Source: Sphingomonas sp. CL5.1
Lineage (GTDB): Bacteria; Pseudomonadota; Alphaproteobacteria; Sphingomonadales; Sphingomonadaceae
DNA length: 64,000 bases
Direction: 5' to 3'
Assembly: GCF_013344685.1 (NCBI RefSeq)
Contig: NZ_CP050137.1
Coordinates: 810,001 to 874,000, forward strand
Below, in pieces: positions 38,386-47,599 of the stretch (the stretch's first letter is position 1; each line of letters opens with the position of its first letter). The notes beneath the pieces were generated by a model. It ran no database searches, was not told the DNA's origin, and saw nothing but the letters and a program-made list of their open reading frames with translations. The position numbers and the translations under genes are program-made.

Positions 38386-40803
38386 TCAGAAGTTGATCGA
38401 GCCTTCAATGCCGAAGGTGCGCGGCGGATTGAAGTTGGCGTAATAGCCCAGGGTCTTGGCGTTCTCGTTGCTGACCCGGTATTTATGCTGTTCGTTGAAC
38501 AGGTTGCGGGTCCATACCGATACGGTCAGCTTCTGTCCGCCGCCCGCCAGCGTGATATCGGTCAGCGCGAGCCGGCCGTTCACCACGAAGCTCGAGTCGG
38601 TCTTCAGGTCCTGATCCTGGAAGCTGTACTGCGCGTCGGCGTAATTGGCGTCGAGGTGCAGGCGCAGATTGCTCTCGCTGCCGACCGGGATCGAATAGTC
38701 GATATAGCCCGACGCGGCGTTGGGCGGGGTATAGACGGTGAACACCGCCGTCGGCTTGCCGAAATTGACGCCCGGCAGCGGGTTCGGCGTGACCGGCACC
38801 ATCGCATAGGTATAGGCATAGGACGCGCCGAGGGTGAGGTTGTCGATCGGCCGCACGGTCAGGTCGGCCTCGACGCCCCGGATCTTCGAGATGCCGGGCG
38901 CGTTGGCGGTATCCTGTGTATGCAGGTTGAAGGTCGGGTTCGGGGTGGTGGTGCCCGGCAGATACTGGTTGGTGTCGACATAATCGAAGTCGATCTGCGT
39001 GCCCGACCGGTCCATGATATAGCCGGCGAGGTTCAGGCGGACGCGATTGTCGAGCAGGTCCATCTTCGCGCCGATCTCATAGGCCTTGACCGTCTCCGGG
39101 CCGAAGGCGCCGAAATCCGACGAGCGGTCGTTCGCGCCGCCGGCGCGATAGCCGGTGGAATATTTGGCGTAGAGGTTGATGCCCCGCGCCGCGTCGAACG
39201 CGAGCGTGACCATCGGGTCGAACCGGTCCTTCTTGTAGTGAAGCTTCCAGTCGGTCGCGACACCGGACACGAGGTAGAGCGTGCCGTCGCGCTTGTCGTG
39301 GGTGAAGCGGCCGCCGGCGGTCAGGTGCAGCGCGGGCGCCCAGTCCGGCGTGTAGGTGAACTGGCCGAACGCCGCGTAGCTGCGCGCGCGGGCGACGCTG
39401 GCACGTTGCAGGAAGCGCGAATTATAGTCCCAGCCGTTGTTGCCCGAGGTGATCGTCCCGAACACCTGCGACGGCAGGATCGTATAGGCCGTGCCGTCGG
39501 CGTTCCACTGGTTCGACGACGGGGTCGCCGCCGATTCCCGCGCCTGCTCGTAGAAATAATAGAGGCCCGCGACATAATCGAGCTGCGGGATGCTGCCGAC
39601 CGCCTGGATCTCCTGGCTGAACTGGTTCTGGTAGAGATCGGACAGCGAATAGCGGCTGAACTTGCCGTTGGGCGAGAAGGGCACGCGCTCCGGGCCGCCC
39701 GAATTGTCGAACTGGTTGGTCGAGACCTTGCGCCAAGCGGTGATCGAACGCAGCTCCAGCGCGTCCGACAGATGGTATTTCAGGTTGATGCCGACGCCTT
39801 GCGTCTTGTCCACCGACCATTGTTGCGGCACGCCGACATCGGCGACGTCCTGGCGCTCGGGATGCACGCCGACCAGCCTGGGGAGCGGATTGATGCACGG
39901 CGCCGACGGGCAGGTCAGCGCGCCGTTGGCGAGCGTGGCGACCGTATAGCCCAGCGGGTTGTAGTTCACGAGCTGGCTGAAGAACGGCGTGTTCTTGTCG
40001 GTGGCCTTGTCGAAGGTGAAGTCCGCGGTGAAATCGGTCGTCGGCGTCCAGCGCGCGGCGATGCGGCCGCCGACGCGGTCATAGGCGTTCCAGCCGATCT
40101 GGCCGGCGAGCCGGTTCTTCGTGGTCGGGTCCTGATGCTGGTAGACGCCGTCCACCTTGATCGCGACATTGTGCCACTCGGGCAGGTCGATATGCGCCTC
40201 GCCGGTATAGGCGCCGTAATTGCCCACGCCCGCGCTGACGCGGCCGCCGAACTCGCCGGACGGCCCCCTGGTGACGATGCTGACCGCGCCACCCTCGGTA
40301 TTGCGGCCGAACAGCGTGCCCTGCGGCCCCTTGAGCACCTCGATCCGCTCGACGTCGAACAGGGCGGCGTTGAGGCCCTGCGAACGGCCGAGATAGACGC
40401 CGTCGATATAGACGCCGACGCCCGGCTCGCGCGCGGTCTGGTTCTGGTCGAACGGCACGATGCCGCGGATGCCGACCGTCAGCGCGGACTGGCGCGCCTC
40501 GAAGGTCGCGACGCGCAGCGAGGGGACGCCGCCGTCGGCGAAGTCGATCAGGCTCTGGATGTGGCGGTCCCGCATGACCGTCGGATCGACCACGGCCATC
40601 GCGATCGGCGTCTTCTGCAGGCTTGTCTCGCGCTTGGTGGCGGTGACCACGACATCCTCGAGGCCGCGTTCGGCCGGTTCGGCGGCGGCCGGCTCGGCAG
40701 GCGCGGCATCGGCCGGCGCCGGGGCGGCGTGGGCCAGGACAGGCAGCGCGAGCAGCGCGGCACCGGCGAGAAGACGCAGGCGCGTCCGCGAAAGAATCGT
40801 CAT
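38386..40803 (-). CDS. TonB-dependent outer membrane receptor
   Basis: An 805-residue receptor: signal peptide (first 27 residues, ending AHAAPA), a proline/alanine-rich linker, a TonB-box-like EDVVVTATKRE, the plug domain with LKGPQGTLFGRNTEGGAVSIV (key part GPQGTLFGRN) and a 22-strand barrel ending in the C-terminal aromatic NF (EGSINF). It belongs to the large group of sphingomonad receptors of unknown ligand. No transport partner is adjacent. I chose the ATG at 40803, behind GGGGAAA, over one at 40818. A PhoB-box-like direct repeat lies 68-86 bases upstream. Confidence 0.93.
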   Translation of the reverse strand: MTILSRTRLRLLAGAALLALPVLAHAAPAPADAAPAEPAAAEPAERGLEDVVVTATKRETSLQKTPIAMAVVDPTVMRDRHIQSLIDFADGGVPSLRVATFEARQSALTVGIRGIVPFDQNQTAREPGVGVYIDGVYLGRSQGLNAALFDVERIEVLKGPQGTLFGRNTEGGAVSIVTRGPSGEFGGRVSAGVGNYGAYTGEAHIDLPEWHNVAIKVDGVYQHQDPTTKNRLAGQIGWNAYDRVGGRIAARWTPTTDFTADFTFDKATDKNTPFFSQLVNYNPLGYTVATLANGALTCPSAPCINPLPRLVGVHPERQDVADVGVPQQWSVDKTQGVGINLKYHLSDALELRSITAWRKVSTNQFDNSGGPERVPFSPNGKFSRYSLSDLYQNQFSQEIQAVGSIPQLDYVAGLYYFYEQARESAATPSSNQWNADGTAYTILPSQVFGTITSGNNGWDYNSRFLQRASVARARSYAAFGQFTYTPDWAPALHLTAGGRFTHDKRDGTLYLVSGVATDWKLHYKKDRFDPMVTLAFDAARGINLYAKYSTGYRAGGANDRSSDFGAFGPETVKAYEIGAKMDLLDNRVRLNLAGYIMDRSGTQIDFDYVDTNQYLPGTTTPNPTFNLHTQDTANAPGISKIRGVEADLTVRPIDNLTLGASYAYTYAMVPVTPNPLPGVNFGKPTAVFTVYTPPNAASGYIDYSIPVGSESNLRLHLDANYADAQYSFQDQDLKTDSSFVVNGRLALTDITLAGGGQKLTVSVWTRNLFNEQHKYRVSNENAKTLGYYANFNPPRTFGIEGSINF

Positions 40804-40870
40804 GTCGTGTTTCCCCATCTCCGGGCGGCATCGGCCCGCGTGGGCGCCCTATGGGCGTGGCGCTGCATCC

Positions 40871-40889
40871 CGGTGACATATCGGTGACA
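40871..40889 (-). promoter_or_regulatory. PhoB-box-like direct repeat upstream of the TonB receptor
   Basis: CGGTGACA occurs at 40871-40878 and 40882-40889, so the copies repeat every 11 bases. On the minus strand this reads TGTCA-N6-TGTCA, the spacing and core of the PhoB box. OmpR-family regulators bind such 11-bp direct repeats. Confidence 0.55.
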
Positions 40890-41030
40890 CCCGCCGACCT
40901 ATTCGGTTCATTTTCATTTCATCTTTCGACGAACCGCGCGGGAATACGGCGGCTATCGGGGAGATCGATCGTCGGGGCCGGGCGACGGAGTGAGACGAGT
41001 GGAAGGCCGGACCGCGAACTTGCCGCGGGC

Positions 41031-41062
41031 GAAGATCAACGCGTCTGAAGATCAACGCGTCT
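41031..41062. repeat. Perfect 16-bp tandem duplication
   Basis: GAAGATCAACGCGTCT (41031-41046) is followed at once by an identical copy (41047-41062) in a non-coding stretch. Confidence 0.9.
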
Positions 41063-41166
41063 AGCGCCGCGCTTTGCGAGGCAAGATCATCGGGAAAACG
41101 GGCCGCGCCATACGACCTACGCGAATCATCGCGTGAAGAAAGGCGATCGGCGATCGCGCCGGGCGG

Positions 41167-41274
41167 TCAGCCCAGCAGCGCGAAAGCAGCGCCGAAGATC
41201 AGCAGGGCGATGCCGCTCGCGCAGGCCAACAGGCCCACGTTGCACTGGCACACCTCCGCGTTGATCCGCTCCAT
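41167..41274 (-). CDS. Putative 35-aa single-helix membrane protein
   Basis: This short frame starts at an ATG with GGAG seven bases upstream (a second ATG lies one codon further up). The product has a charged head MERINAEVCQC and one hydrophobic segment from VGLLACASG to FALLG, with three cysteines near the head-helix junction. It lies between the TonB receptor and the MarR gene, on the MarR strand. I know no family for it. Support is the ribosome-binding site and the clean amphipathic layout only. Confidence 0.45.
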   Translation of the reverse strand: MERINAEVCQCNVGLLACASGIALLIFGAAFALLG

Positions 41275-41366
41275 CATCCATCTCCGGTCCGTCGGGGCGC
41301 TCTGGCGGCGTCATGCGACAGGACTGGAGGAGCTTATCACTTGCGCGCGCGGACGCAAGCGCGCGA

Positions 41367-41795
41367 TCACTTCTCCTGCAAGGTCTCGACCAGCCGGCCG
41401 AGCAGCGCCGCGAGCCGGGCGCGCTCGTCCTCGCTCAGCCCCGCGAATTGCTCGGTCAGCAGCCGCTTGCGCAGCGGCTCGCCGGCGGCGACCGCGCGCG
41501 CGCCGGCCGGGGTGATCGCGACCCGCTTGACGCGGCGGTCGTCCGGATCGGCGGTGCGCACGATCAGCCCGTCGCGCTCCATGCCGTCGAGCGCGTCGGT
41601 GACGGTGCGCGGCGCGAGATCGAACAGCTCGGCGATATCGGCGGCGCGCGCGGCGCCTTCCTGCGCCTGGACGAACATCAGCATCTTCGTGCGGGCGAGA
41701 GACGTTCCTTCCTGCGCCAGCGCCCGATTCAACCGGCGGTGGATATGGAGATAGGCGCCCGCGAGACCCTTCATGAGCTGATCGTCGTTTTTCAT
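41367..41795 (-). CDS. MarR family transcriptional regulator
   Basis: A 142-residue regulator with a winged helix: RAADIAELFDLAPRTVTDALDGMERDGLI as recognition region (key part LAPRTVTDALD) and the wing DPDDRRVKRVAITPAG, the most typical MarR block. The ATG at 41795 is preceded by GAGG at good spacing; an upstream ATG at 41822 is less likely. It diverges from the EmrAB/NodT efflux operon across 80 bases, the usual arrangement of EmrR-like repressors whose ligands are drugs or phenolics. A loose dyad (AATACATG and TGCATTATT, 41809-41829) lies in the gap. Confidence 0.93.
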   Translation of the reverse strand: MKNDDQLMKGLAGAYLHIHRRLNRALAQEGTSLARTKMLMFVQAQEGAARAADIAELFDLAPRTVTDALDGMERDGLIVRTADPDDRRVKRVAITPAGARAVAAGEPLRKRLLTEQFAGLSEDERARLAALLGRLVETLQEK

Positions 41796-41875
41796 GAGGA
41801 ACCTCAATACATGGTCTTGCATTATTCCGCAACCGCGACCATTTGAGCGCCCGCCCATCGCATTCGGGAATCACC

Positions 41876-43033
41876 ATGGCCGACCAGACGCCTGAAGACA
41901 CCGCGCAGCAACCGACGGAGGATCGCCCCTCCGCGCTCAAGAACCCGCGCGTCCGCGGCATCCTCCTCGTCGCGCTGGCGCTGGTGGTGATCGCCGGCAT
42001 CGCGTGGTTCGCGCGCTACGAAAGCTATGGCAAATACCAGCAATCGACCAACGACGCCTATGTCCAGGCCGATGCGGTGACCGTCTCGCCCAAGGTTTCC
42101 GGCTATGTCGACAAGGTGTTCGTCGCCGACAACCAGACGGTGAAGGCCGGGGAGCCGCTGCTCCAGATCGATTCGCGCGACTATAACGCGCAAGCCGCGC
42201 AGAGCCGGGCGCAGATCGATGTCGCCAACGCCGATGCCGCAGGCGTCCGCGCGCAGATCGGCGAGCAGCAGGCGGCGATCGCCCGCGCCCGCGCCGATCT
42301 CGCCGCCGCGCGCACCGACGCCGCCTTCGCCCGCAACGAGGTGACGCGCTACCAGCCGCTCGCGGCAACCGGCGCGGAGACGCGCGAGCGGCTGGCGCAA
42401 CTGAGGAACCAGGCGGCCCAGGCCGACGCCAAGGTCGCCGCCGCCGAGGCCGCGCTGGCCAGCGCGGAGCGGCGCGTCGGCACCTTGCAGGCGCAGGTGA
42501 AGCAGGCGCTGGCGCAGGGCGAGGGCGCGCGGGCGCAGCTCGCCGCCGCCAACACCAATGTCGGGGCGACGCTGATCCGCGCCGCGATCGACGGGCGGGT
42601 CGGCAACAAGACGGTGCGGCAGGGCCAGTTCGTGCAGGCCGCGACCAGGCTGATGACGCTGGTGCCGATGCGCGACCTCTATATCGACGCCAATTTCAAG
42701 GAGACGCAGCTCGGCCTGATGCGCATCGGCCAGCCGGTGAAGGTGTCGGTCGATGCCTTGCCGGGCGTCGAGATCCCGGGCCGCGTCGCCAGCGTCTCGC
42801 CGGGCACGGGGGCGCAATTCTCGGTGCTGCCGCCGCAGAACGCGACCGGCAATTTCACCAAGATCGTCCAGCGCGTGCCGGTGCGGATCGCGATCAGCCC
42901 GGGGCCGGAGACGCGCGCGCTGCTCGTGCCGGGCATGTCGGTCGACGTCAGCGTCGACACGCGCTCGGCGAAGGGCGCGGCCGATCGCATCAAACGCGAG
43001 CAGCAACAGCATAACGAGCGGATCGGGCAATGA
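41876..43033 (+). CDS. emrA: HlyD/EmrA-type membrane fusion protein
   Basis: A 385-residue periplasmic adaptor with one N-terminal membrane helix (about 30-50). It has the biotinyl-lipoyl-like half-motifs VSPKVSGYVDKVFVADNQTVKAG (key part VSGYVDKV) and DGRVGNKTVRQGQFV, a long alanine-rich coiled coil (about 105-220) and the family block DLYIDANFKETQL. It bridges the EmrB-like pump and the NodT outer membrane channel. Its stop overlaps the pump start (ATGA). The MarR gene upstream is divergent. Confidence 0.94.
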   Translation: MADQTPEDTAQQPTEDRPSALKNPRVRGILLVALALVVIAGIAWFARYESYGKYQQSTNDAYVQADAVTVSPKVSGYVDKVFVADNQTVKAGEPLLQIDSRDYNAQAAQSRAQIDVANADAAGVRAQIGEQQAAIARARADLAAARTDAAFARNEVTRYQPLAATGAETRERLAQLRNQAAQADAKVAAAEAALASAERRVGTLQAQVKQALAQGEGARAQLAAANTNVGATLIRAAIDGRVGNKTVRQGQFVQAATRLMTLVPMRDLYIDANFKETQLGLMRIGQPVKVSVDALPGVEIPGRVASVSPGTGAQFSVLPPQNATGNFTKIVQRVPVRIAISPGPETRALLVPGMSVDVSVDTRSAKGAADRIKREQQQHNERIGQ

Positions 43034-44619
43034 GCGCGATCACCGCCGACGCGCCCGGCGACGGCGGCAAGACGCCGGCCACGCCGACGCGGGCGCTGCC
43101 GCAGCGCGCCGACGCCGCCGCATGGCTGGCGGTGGCGGCAGGCAGCCTCGGCGCGATGATGGCGACGCTCGACATCTCGATCGTCAATTCCTCGCTGCCG
43201 ACGATCCAGGGCGAGATCGGCGCGAGCGCGACCGAGGGGACGTGGATCGCCACCGCCTATCTGGTGGCGGAGATCATCATCATCCCGCTCTCCGCGTGGC
43301 TGGAGCGGATGCTGGGGCTGCGCACCTTCCTGCTGATCGCGGCGACCCTGTTCACCGGCTTCTCGATGCTGTGCGGCGTCTCGACCAACCTGACGATGAT
43401 GATCGTCGGGCGCGTCGGGCAGGGCTTCACCGGCGGCGCGCTGATCCCCACCGCGATGACGATCATCGCGACGCGCCTGCCGCGCGCGCAGCAGCCGATC
43501 GGCAATGCGCTGTTCGGCGTCACCGCAATCCTCGGGCCGGTGCTCGGCCCGCTGGTCGGCGGCTGGCTGACCGAGAATGTGAGCTGGCACTACGCCTTCT
43601 TCATCAACCTGCCGGTGGGCATGACCCTGGTCACGCTGCTGCTCGTCACCATGCCGCATCGCAAGGCGCATCTCGGCGAACTGCTCAACGCCGACTGGCT
43701 GGGCATCGCCGGCCTCGCGCTCGGCCTCGGCGGGCTGACCGTGGTGCTGGAGGAAGGGCAGCGCGAGCAATGGTTCCAGAGCCATGAGATCGTCATGCTC
43801 TCGATCCTCTCCGCGATCGGCTTCATCCTGCTGTTCGCGGGGCAGATTTTCGCGCGGCGGCCGGTGATCAAGCTCAGCCTGCTGCTCGATCGCCAGTTCG
43901 GCTCGGTGGCGATGATGGGCATCGTCGTCGGCATGGTGCTCTACGGCACCTCCTATGTGATCCCGCAGTTCCTCGCCGCGATCGCCGATTATGACGCGCT
44001 CCAGTCGGGCAAGGTGGTGCTGCTGTCGGGCATTCCCAGCCTGATGCTGATGCCCTTCACGCCGCTGATGATCCGCCATCTCGATATCCGCATCGCGGTG
44101 GCGGCGGGGATGCTCATCATGGCGACGAGCTGCTGGCTGGACACGACGCTGACCGCGCAATCGGTGGGCAGCGCCTTCGTCGAATCGCAATTGCTGCGCG
44201 GCGTGGGCACGATCCTGTGCTTCCTGTTCCTCAACCAGGCGGCGATCGCCTCCGTTCCCCCGGAGGATGCCGGCGACGCGGCCGGGCTGTTCAACGCGGT
44301 GCGCAACCTCGGCGGTTCGTTCGCGCTCGCCGGGATCGCGACGGTGCAGGACCAGCGATTGTGGCTGCACAGCCGGCGGATGGAGGAATCGCTCGATGCC
44401 AATTCGGGAATGGTGCAGGATTATCTCGGCGCGCTGGGACAGGCGCTCGGCGGCGCCGACGCGGCGCTGCGCGCGATGGCCGGCACGATCCAGCGCGACG
44501 CGCTGGTGATGACGTTCAACGACATCTTCTGGCTGCTCGCGGTCGGCATCCTGTGCGTGATCCCGCTAGTCCTGTTCCTGCGGCCGCTGCCCAAGGGGCA
44601 GTCGATCGCGATGCACTGA
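43030..44619 (+). CDS. emrB: EmrB/QacA-type MFS multidrug transporter (DHA2)
   Basis: A 529-residue, 14-helix drug:proton antiporter. Hallmarks are motif D1-like LDISIVNSSLPTIQGEIGAS (key part LDISIVNSSLP), WIATAYLVAEIIIIPL in helix 2, the GRVGQGFTGGALIPTAM stretch (key part RVGQGFTGG) and motif C ILGPVLGPLVGGWL. Helices and loop lengths match DHA2. With EmrA and the NodT protein it would export toxic compounds straight out of the cell. It begins in an ATGA overlap with emrA, and the channel gene follows 11 bases after its stop. Confidence 0.95.
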   Translation: MSAITADAPGDGGKTPATPTRALPQRADAAAWLAVAAGSLGAMMATLDISIVNSSLPTIQGEIGASATEGTWIATAYLVAEIIIIPLSAWLERMLGLRTFLLIAATLFTGFSMLCGVSTNLTMMIVGRVGQGFTGGALIPTAMTIIATRLPRAQQPIGNALFGVTAILGPVLGPLVGGWLTENVSWHYAFFINLPVGMTLVTLLLVTMPHRKAHLGELLNADWLGIAGLALGLGGLTVVLEEGQREQWFQSHEIVMLSILSAIGFILLFAGQIFARRPVIKLSLLLDRQFGSVAMMGIVVGMVLYGTSYVIPQFLAAIADYDALQSGKVVLLSGIPSLMLMPFTPLMIRHLDIRIAVAAGMLIMATSCWLDTTLTAQSVGSAFVESQLLRGVGTILCFLFLNQAAIASVPPEDAGDAAGLFNAVRNLGGSFALAGIATVQDQRLWLHSRRMEESLDANSGMVQDYLGALGQALGGADAALRAMAGTIQRDALVMTFNDIFWLLAVGILCVIPLVLFLRPLPKGQSIAMH

Positions 44620-44630
44620 GGTTTTCCGCA

Positions 44631-46061
44631 ATGCGCACTCCCCTCGCCCTGCTGCCGCTCGTCGCGCTCGCGGCCTGCACGGTCGGCCCGGACTATGCCG
44701 GCCCCTCCTCCGCCGGCGCGGTCAGGCCGCCGGCCGGCTTCGTCCGCGCCGCCGACGGCGCCAGCACCGCCGCCCCGTCCGTCGCGCCGTGGTGGAGCGC
44801 GCTCGGCGACGCGACGCTCGACGAGCTGGAGCGCCGCGCGCTCGCCGCCAACCCCGATGTGCAGGTGGCGGAGGCGCGGCTGAAGCAGGCGCGCGCCGGG
44901 TTGCGCCTGGAGCGCGCCAACGCCCTGCCGAGCGGCAGCGCCAACGCGACCTATCTCCACGCGCAGCTCCCCGGTTTCGACCTCGGCGGATCGGGTGGGG
45001 GCGGGTCGACCGCGCTCGATCTCTACAACGCCGGCTTCGACGCGAGCTGGGAGATCGACCTGTTCGGCGGGCAGCGCCGCAAGGTGGAAGCGGCGCGCGC
45101 CTCGATCGGCGCGGCCGAAGCCAATGTCGCCGACGCGCAGGTGAGCCTCACCGCCGAGGTGGGGCAGGCCTATGTCAACCTGCGCGACCGCCAGCAGCGC
45201 ATCGTGCTAGCGCGGCAGGCGGCGGAGCGGCAGCGCGACATGCTGAAGCTGACCGAGCAGCGCGAGGCGGCGGGCACCGCCTCCGCGCTGGACGTCGAGC
45301 GGCTGAGGGGGCTGGTCGAGCAGAGCGACGCGGCGATCCTGCCGCTCACCGCCGAGCGCGACGCCTATCTCAACGCGCTCGCGGTGCTGGCGGGCGAGGC
45401 GCCGGGCGCGCTCGACGCGCTGCTGGGCGAGGCGCGCGCGGTGCCGCTGCCGCCGGCCGAGGTGGCGGTCGGCGATCCGGCCGCCCTGCTCCAGCGCCGC
45501 CCCGACGTGCGCGCGGCGGAACGCCAGCTCGCCGCCGCCACCGCGAAGATCGGCGTGGCGGAGGCGGCGAAATTCCCGCGCCTCAGCTTCATGGGGCTGA
45601 TCGGGATCGGCGGCAGCAAGCCGGGCGACCTGCTCGATCTAGGCAACCTTTCAGCGATCGCCGCGCCGCAGCTTTCGTGGAACTTCCTCGATTTCGGGCG
45701 CAATGCCGCGCGCGTCGGGCAGGCGGAGGGCGCGCGCGACGAGGCGGCGGCGCAATATCGCGGCGCGGTGCTCGGCGCGCTCCGGGACGCGGAGGATTCG
45801 CTGTCGCGCTATGCCGCGCGGCGGCTGACCGTGGCGAGCGCGGCGCGCGGCCTCGCCACCGCCGATCGCTCGGCCAGGCTGATGCGCCAGCGTTTCGACG
45901 CCGGCACCGCGACGCTGATCGACGTGCTCGACGCCGAGCGCCAGCGCGTCTCGGCCGAACAGGCGCTGAGCCAGGCGACGGCGGCGATGACCGCCGATTA
46001 CGTCGCGCTCCAGAAGGCACTCGGACTTGGGTGGCAGGAGGTCAATCCTCCACGAAGCTGA
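44631..46061 (+). CDS. NodT/OprM family outer membrane efflux lipoprotein
   Basis: A 476-residue outer membrane factor of the TolC fold. The signal peptide ends in the lipobox LAACTVGPDY, giving a lipidated cysteine. Two helical repeats follow, with NPDVQVAEARLKQARA and LLQRRPDVRAAERQLAAAT, and the sheet residues FDASWEIDLFGGQRR and PQLSWNFLDFGRNAARV (only key parts quoted). It completes a three-gene tripartite pump. Its end overlaps the convergent XRE regulator by 20 bases. Confidence 0.95.
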   Translation: MRTPLALLPLVALAACTVGPDYAGPSSAGAVRPPAGFVRAADGASTAAPSVAPWWSALGDATLDELERRALAANPDVQVAEARLKQARAGLRLERANALPSGSANATYLHAQLPGFDLGGSGGGGSTALDLYNAGFDASWEIDLFGGQRRKVEAARASIGAAEANVADAQVSLTAEVGQAYVNLRDRQQRIVLARQAAERQRDMLKLTEQREAAGTASALDVERLRGLVEQSDAAILPLTAERDAYLNALAVLAGEAPGALDALLGEARAVPLPPAEVAVGDPAALLQRRPDVRAAERQLAAATAKIGVAEAAKFPRLSFMGLIGIGGSKPGDLLDLGNLSAIAAPQLSWNFLDFGRNAARVGQAEGARDEAAAQYRGAVLGALRDAEDSLSRYAARRLTVASAARGLATADRSARLMRQRFDAGTATLIDVLDAERQRVSAEQALSQATAAMTADYVALQKALGLGWQEVNPPRS

Positions 46062-47439
46062 GCGCGGATAGCCCGCGCTCGCGATCGTTGACCAGCAGCG
46101 CGCGCCCGTCCGGCGCGGCGGAGCGTTGCGGGCAGGCGGCGCGCAGGCAGGCGCGGCAACCGAGGCCGATCGGCGTCGCCGCGCCGTTCAGCTCCAGCCC
46201 GCGGGCGGCGGCGAGGCTTCCGGCCTGCTCCGCCGCGACACCCAGCCCGACCGCGAATTCCGCCACCACCTCGTGCGGCGCGGCATCGGCACGGCTGCCG
46301 GGCGCGCCGGCGGTGCGCGCCTGCGTGAACCAGCGCGTGCCGTCCTCCAGCTCCACCAGCTGCACCGCCAGCGCGCCGGGCCGGTCGAAGGCGTGGTGGA
46401 GCCGCCACAAGGGGCAGCGCCCATCCGCCTGCACCAATGGCGCGGCGCTCGCCCCGGCATAGCGTTTCGAGGCCTGCCCGGCGCGGTCGATGCGGATCAT
46501 GAAGAAGGCGAGGCCACGCGCACCAACGCGTTGCAGCGTGGTGAGCCGATGCGCGACCTGCTCGAAGCTCGCGCCGAAGCGGCGTTGGAGCACGCTCACG
46601 TCATAGCCGGTCGCCTCGCACGCGCGCAGGAAGCGGGCGTAGGGCATCATCGCCGCCGCCGCGAAATAGCTCGCGAGGTGGCGGCGGAACAGTCGCTCGG
46701 CGTTGCGATCGGCCAGGCCGGCGCCGCGCGCGAGCGCGTCGATCTCGGCCCGCGCCTCGAGCTGCGCGAGTTGCGCCGCCAGCGCGAAGGTGCGCGCGGG
46801 CGGATCGAGCGTCTCGCTCAACTGCAATTGCCGCGCGTGGAGATCGAGCCGGCGCAGCAGGTCCGGCATCACGTCGATCGGCAGGATGCGGATCGACAGG
46901 CCGTGCTTGACGCGCAGCCGCTCGACCAGCGCTGCGTAAAGGTCCGCGCCGACCAGCCGCAATTCGTCCGCCAGTGCCTCCGCCGCCGCGTCGAGATCGG
47001 GGAAATGATTGCGCCAGCGTTCGATCTCACGACGCACGGCGGTCATCGCATCGTCGCGCCCCTCGCCGGCCGGCGCGCCGCCGCCGGCGCGATCGAAGGC
47101 GCGCGCGAACGCCTCCGCCCCGCCCGGCGCGGCGGCGAGCCATTCCTCCACCTCGTGCCGGTCGATCTCCAGATCGGCGAACAGCGGATCGGCGAGCCGC
47201 CGCCGGATCGCCGCCGCGCCGCCGCCCGGCTCCCCCGCCGCCAGCGCGCGCGGATCGAAATCGAACTGCTCGGCCATCTTCACCAGCAGCGCGGCCGGGA
47301 GGGCGCGCTGGTTGCGCTCGATCAGATTGAGGTAGCTCGGTGAAATCCCGAGCATTTCCGCCATCGCCGCCTGCGTCAGCCCGGTGCGCCGCCGCAGCCG
47401 CCGCACCGCATGACCCGCCAGCAGCTTGTCCCGCGCCAT
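46042..47439 (-). CDS. XRE-type regulator of the ScfR/RamB/PccR family
   Basis: A 465-residue regulator: N-terminal helix-turn-helix (about 14-60: RRRTGLTQAAMAEMLGIS, YLNLIERNQRALP), a middle IrrE-like domain with acyl-CoA-regulator signature (from about 140, RRHLASYFAAAAMMPY), and a C-terminal cysteine-bearing module (CRACLRAACPQR). Relatives sense short-chain acyl-CoA and control acetate, propionate and glyoxylate genes. It is divergent from the 51-aa gene and aceA, so it probably regulates isocitrate lyase. A palindrome 14 bases before its start may be an operator. Confidence 0.9.
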   Translation of the reverse strand: MARDKLLAGHAVRRLRRRTGLTQAAMAEMLGISPSYLNLIERNQRALPAALLVKMAEQFDFDPRALAAGEPGGGAAAIRRRLADPLFADLEIDRHEVEEWLAAAPGGAEAFARAFDRAGGGAPAGEGRDDAMTAVRREIERWRNHFPDLDAAAEALADELRLVGADLYAALVERLRVKHGLSIRILPIDVMPDLLRRLDLHARQLQLSETLDPPARTFALAAQLAQLEARAEIDALARGAGLADRNAERLFRRHLASYFAAAAMMPYARFLRACEATGYDVSVLQRRFGASFEQVAHRLTTLQRVGARGLAFFMIRIDRAGQASKRYAGASAAPLVQADGRCPLWRLHHAFDRPGALAVQLVELEDGTRWFTQARTAGAPGSRADAAPHEVVAEFAVGLGVAAEQAGSLAAARGLELNGAATPIGLGCRACLRAACPQRSAAPDGRALLVNDRERGLSALSFVED

Positions 47440-47452
47440 CGCCCAATCTCTC

Positions 47453-47468
47453 TGTAAATTACTTTACA
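47453..47468. promoter_or_regulatory. Operator-like palindrome before the ScfR-like gene
   Basis: TGTAAA-TTAC-TTTACA is a perfect 6-bp inverted repeat with a 4-base spacer, 14 bases upstream of the regulator ATG and in an AT-rich stretch unlike its surroundings. It resembles AT-rich dyads bound by RamB-type regulators, so autoregulation is likely. Confidence 0.55.
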
Positions 47469-47599
47469 ATAATACCCGTATTAACGACATTTCGGCGACG
47501 TTGCGACACGATTTCTGTGCGATTCAGTCTCTCAACGCGTATTTTGGTCGATTATCGCACTTCCATCGGCGGAAACGTCGAACGCAAAGGAGCCGCGAC

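Larger units (their letters stand above)
40804..41166. other. 363-bp region without a convincing gene
   Basis: The stretch between the TonB receptor and the 35-aa membrane protein gene carries the receptor's promoter region, a PhoB-box-like repeat and a 16-bp tandem duplication. The open frames on both strands are short, overlap each other and have no ribosome-binding sites or family features. Confidence 0.6.

Noticed and set aside
40851..41048. 65-codon plus-strand frame between the TonB receptor and the 35-aa gene
   Set aside because: No ribosome-binding site, no hydrophobic or family pattern, and it runs over the PhoB-box-like repeat and tandem duplication.
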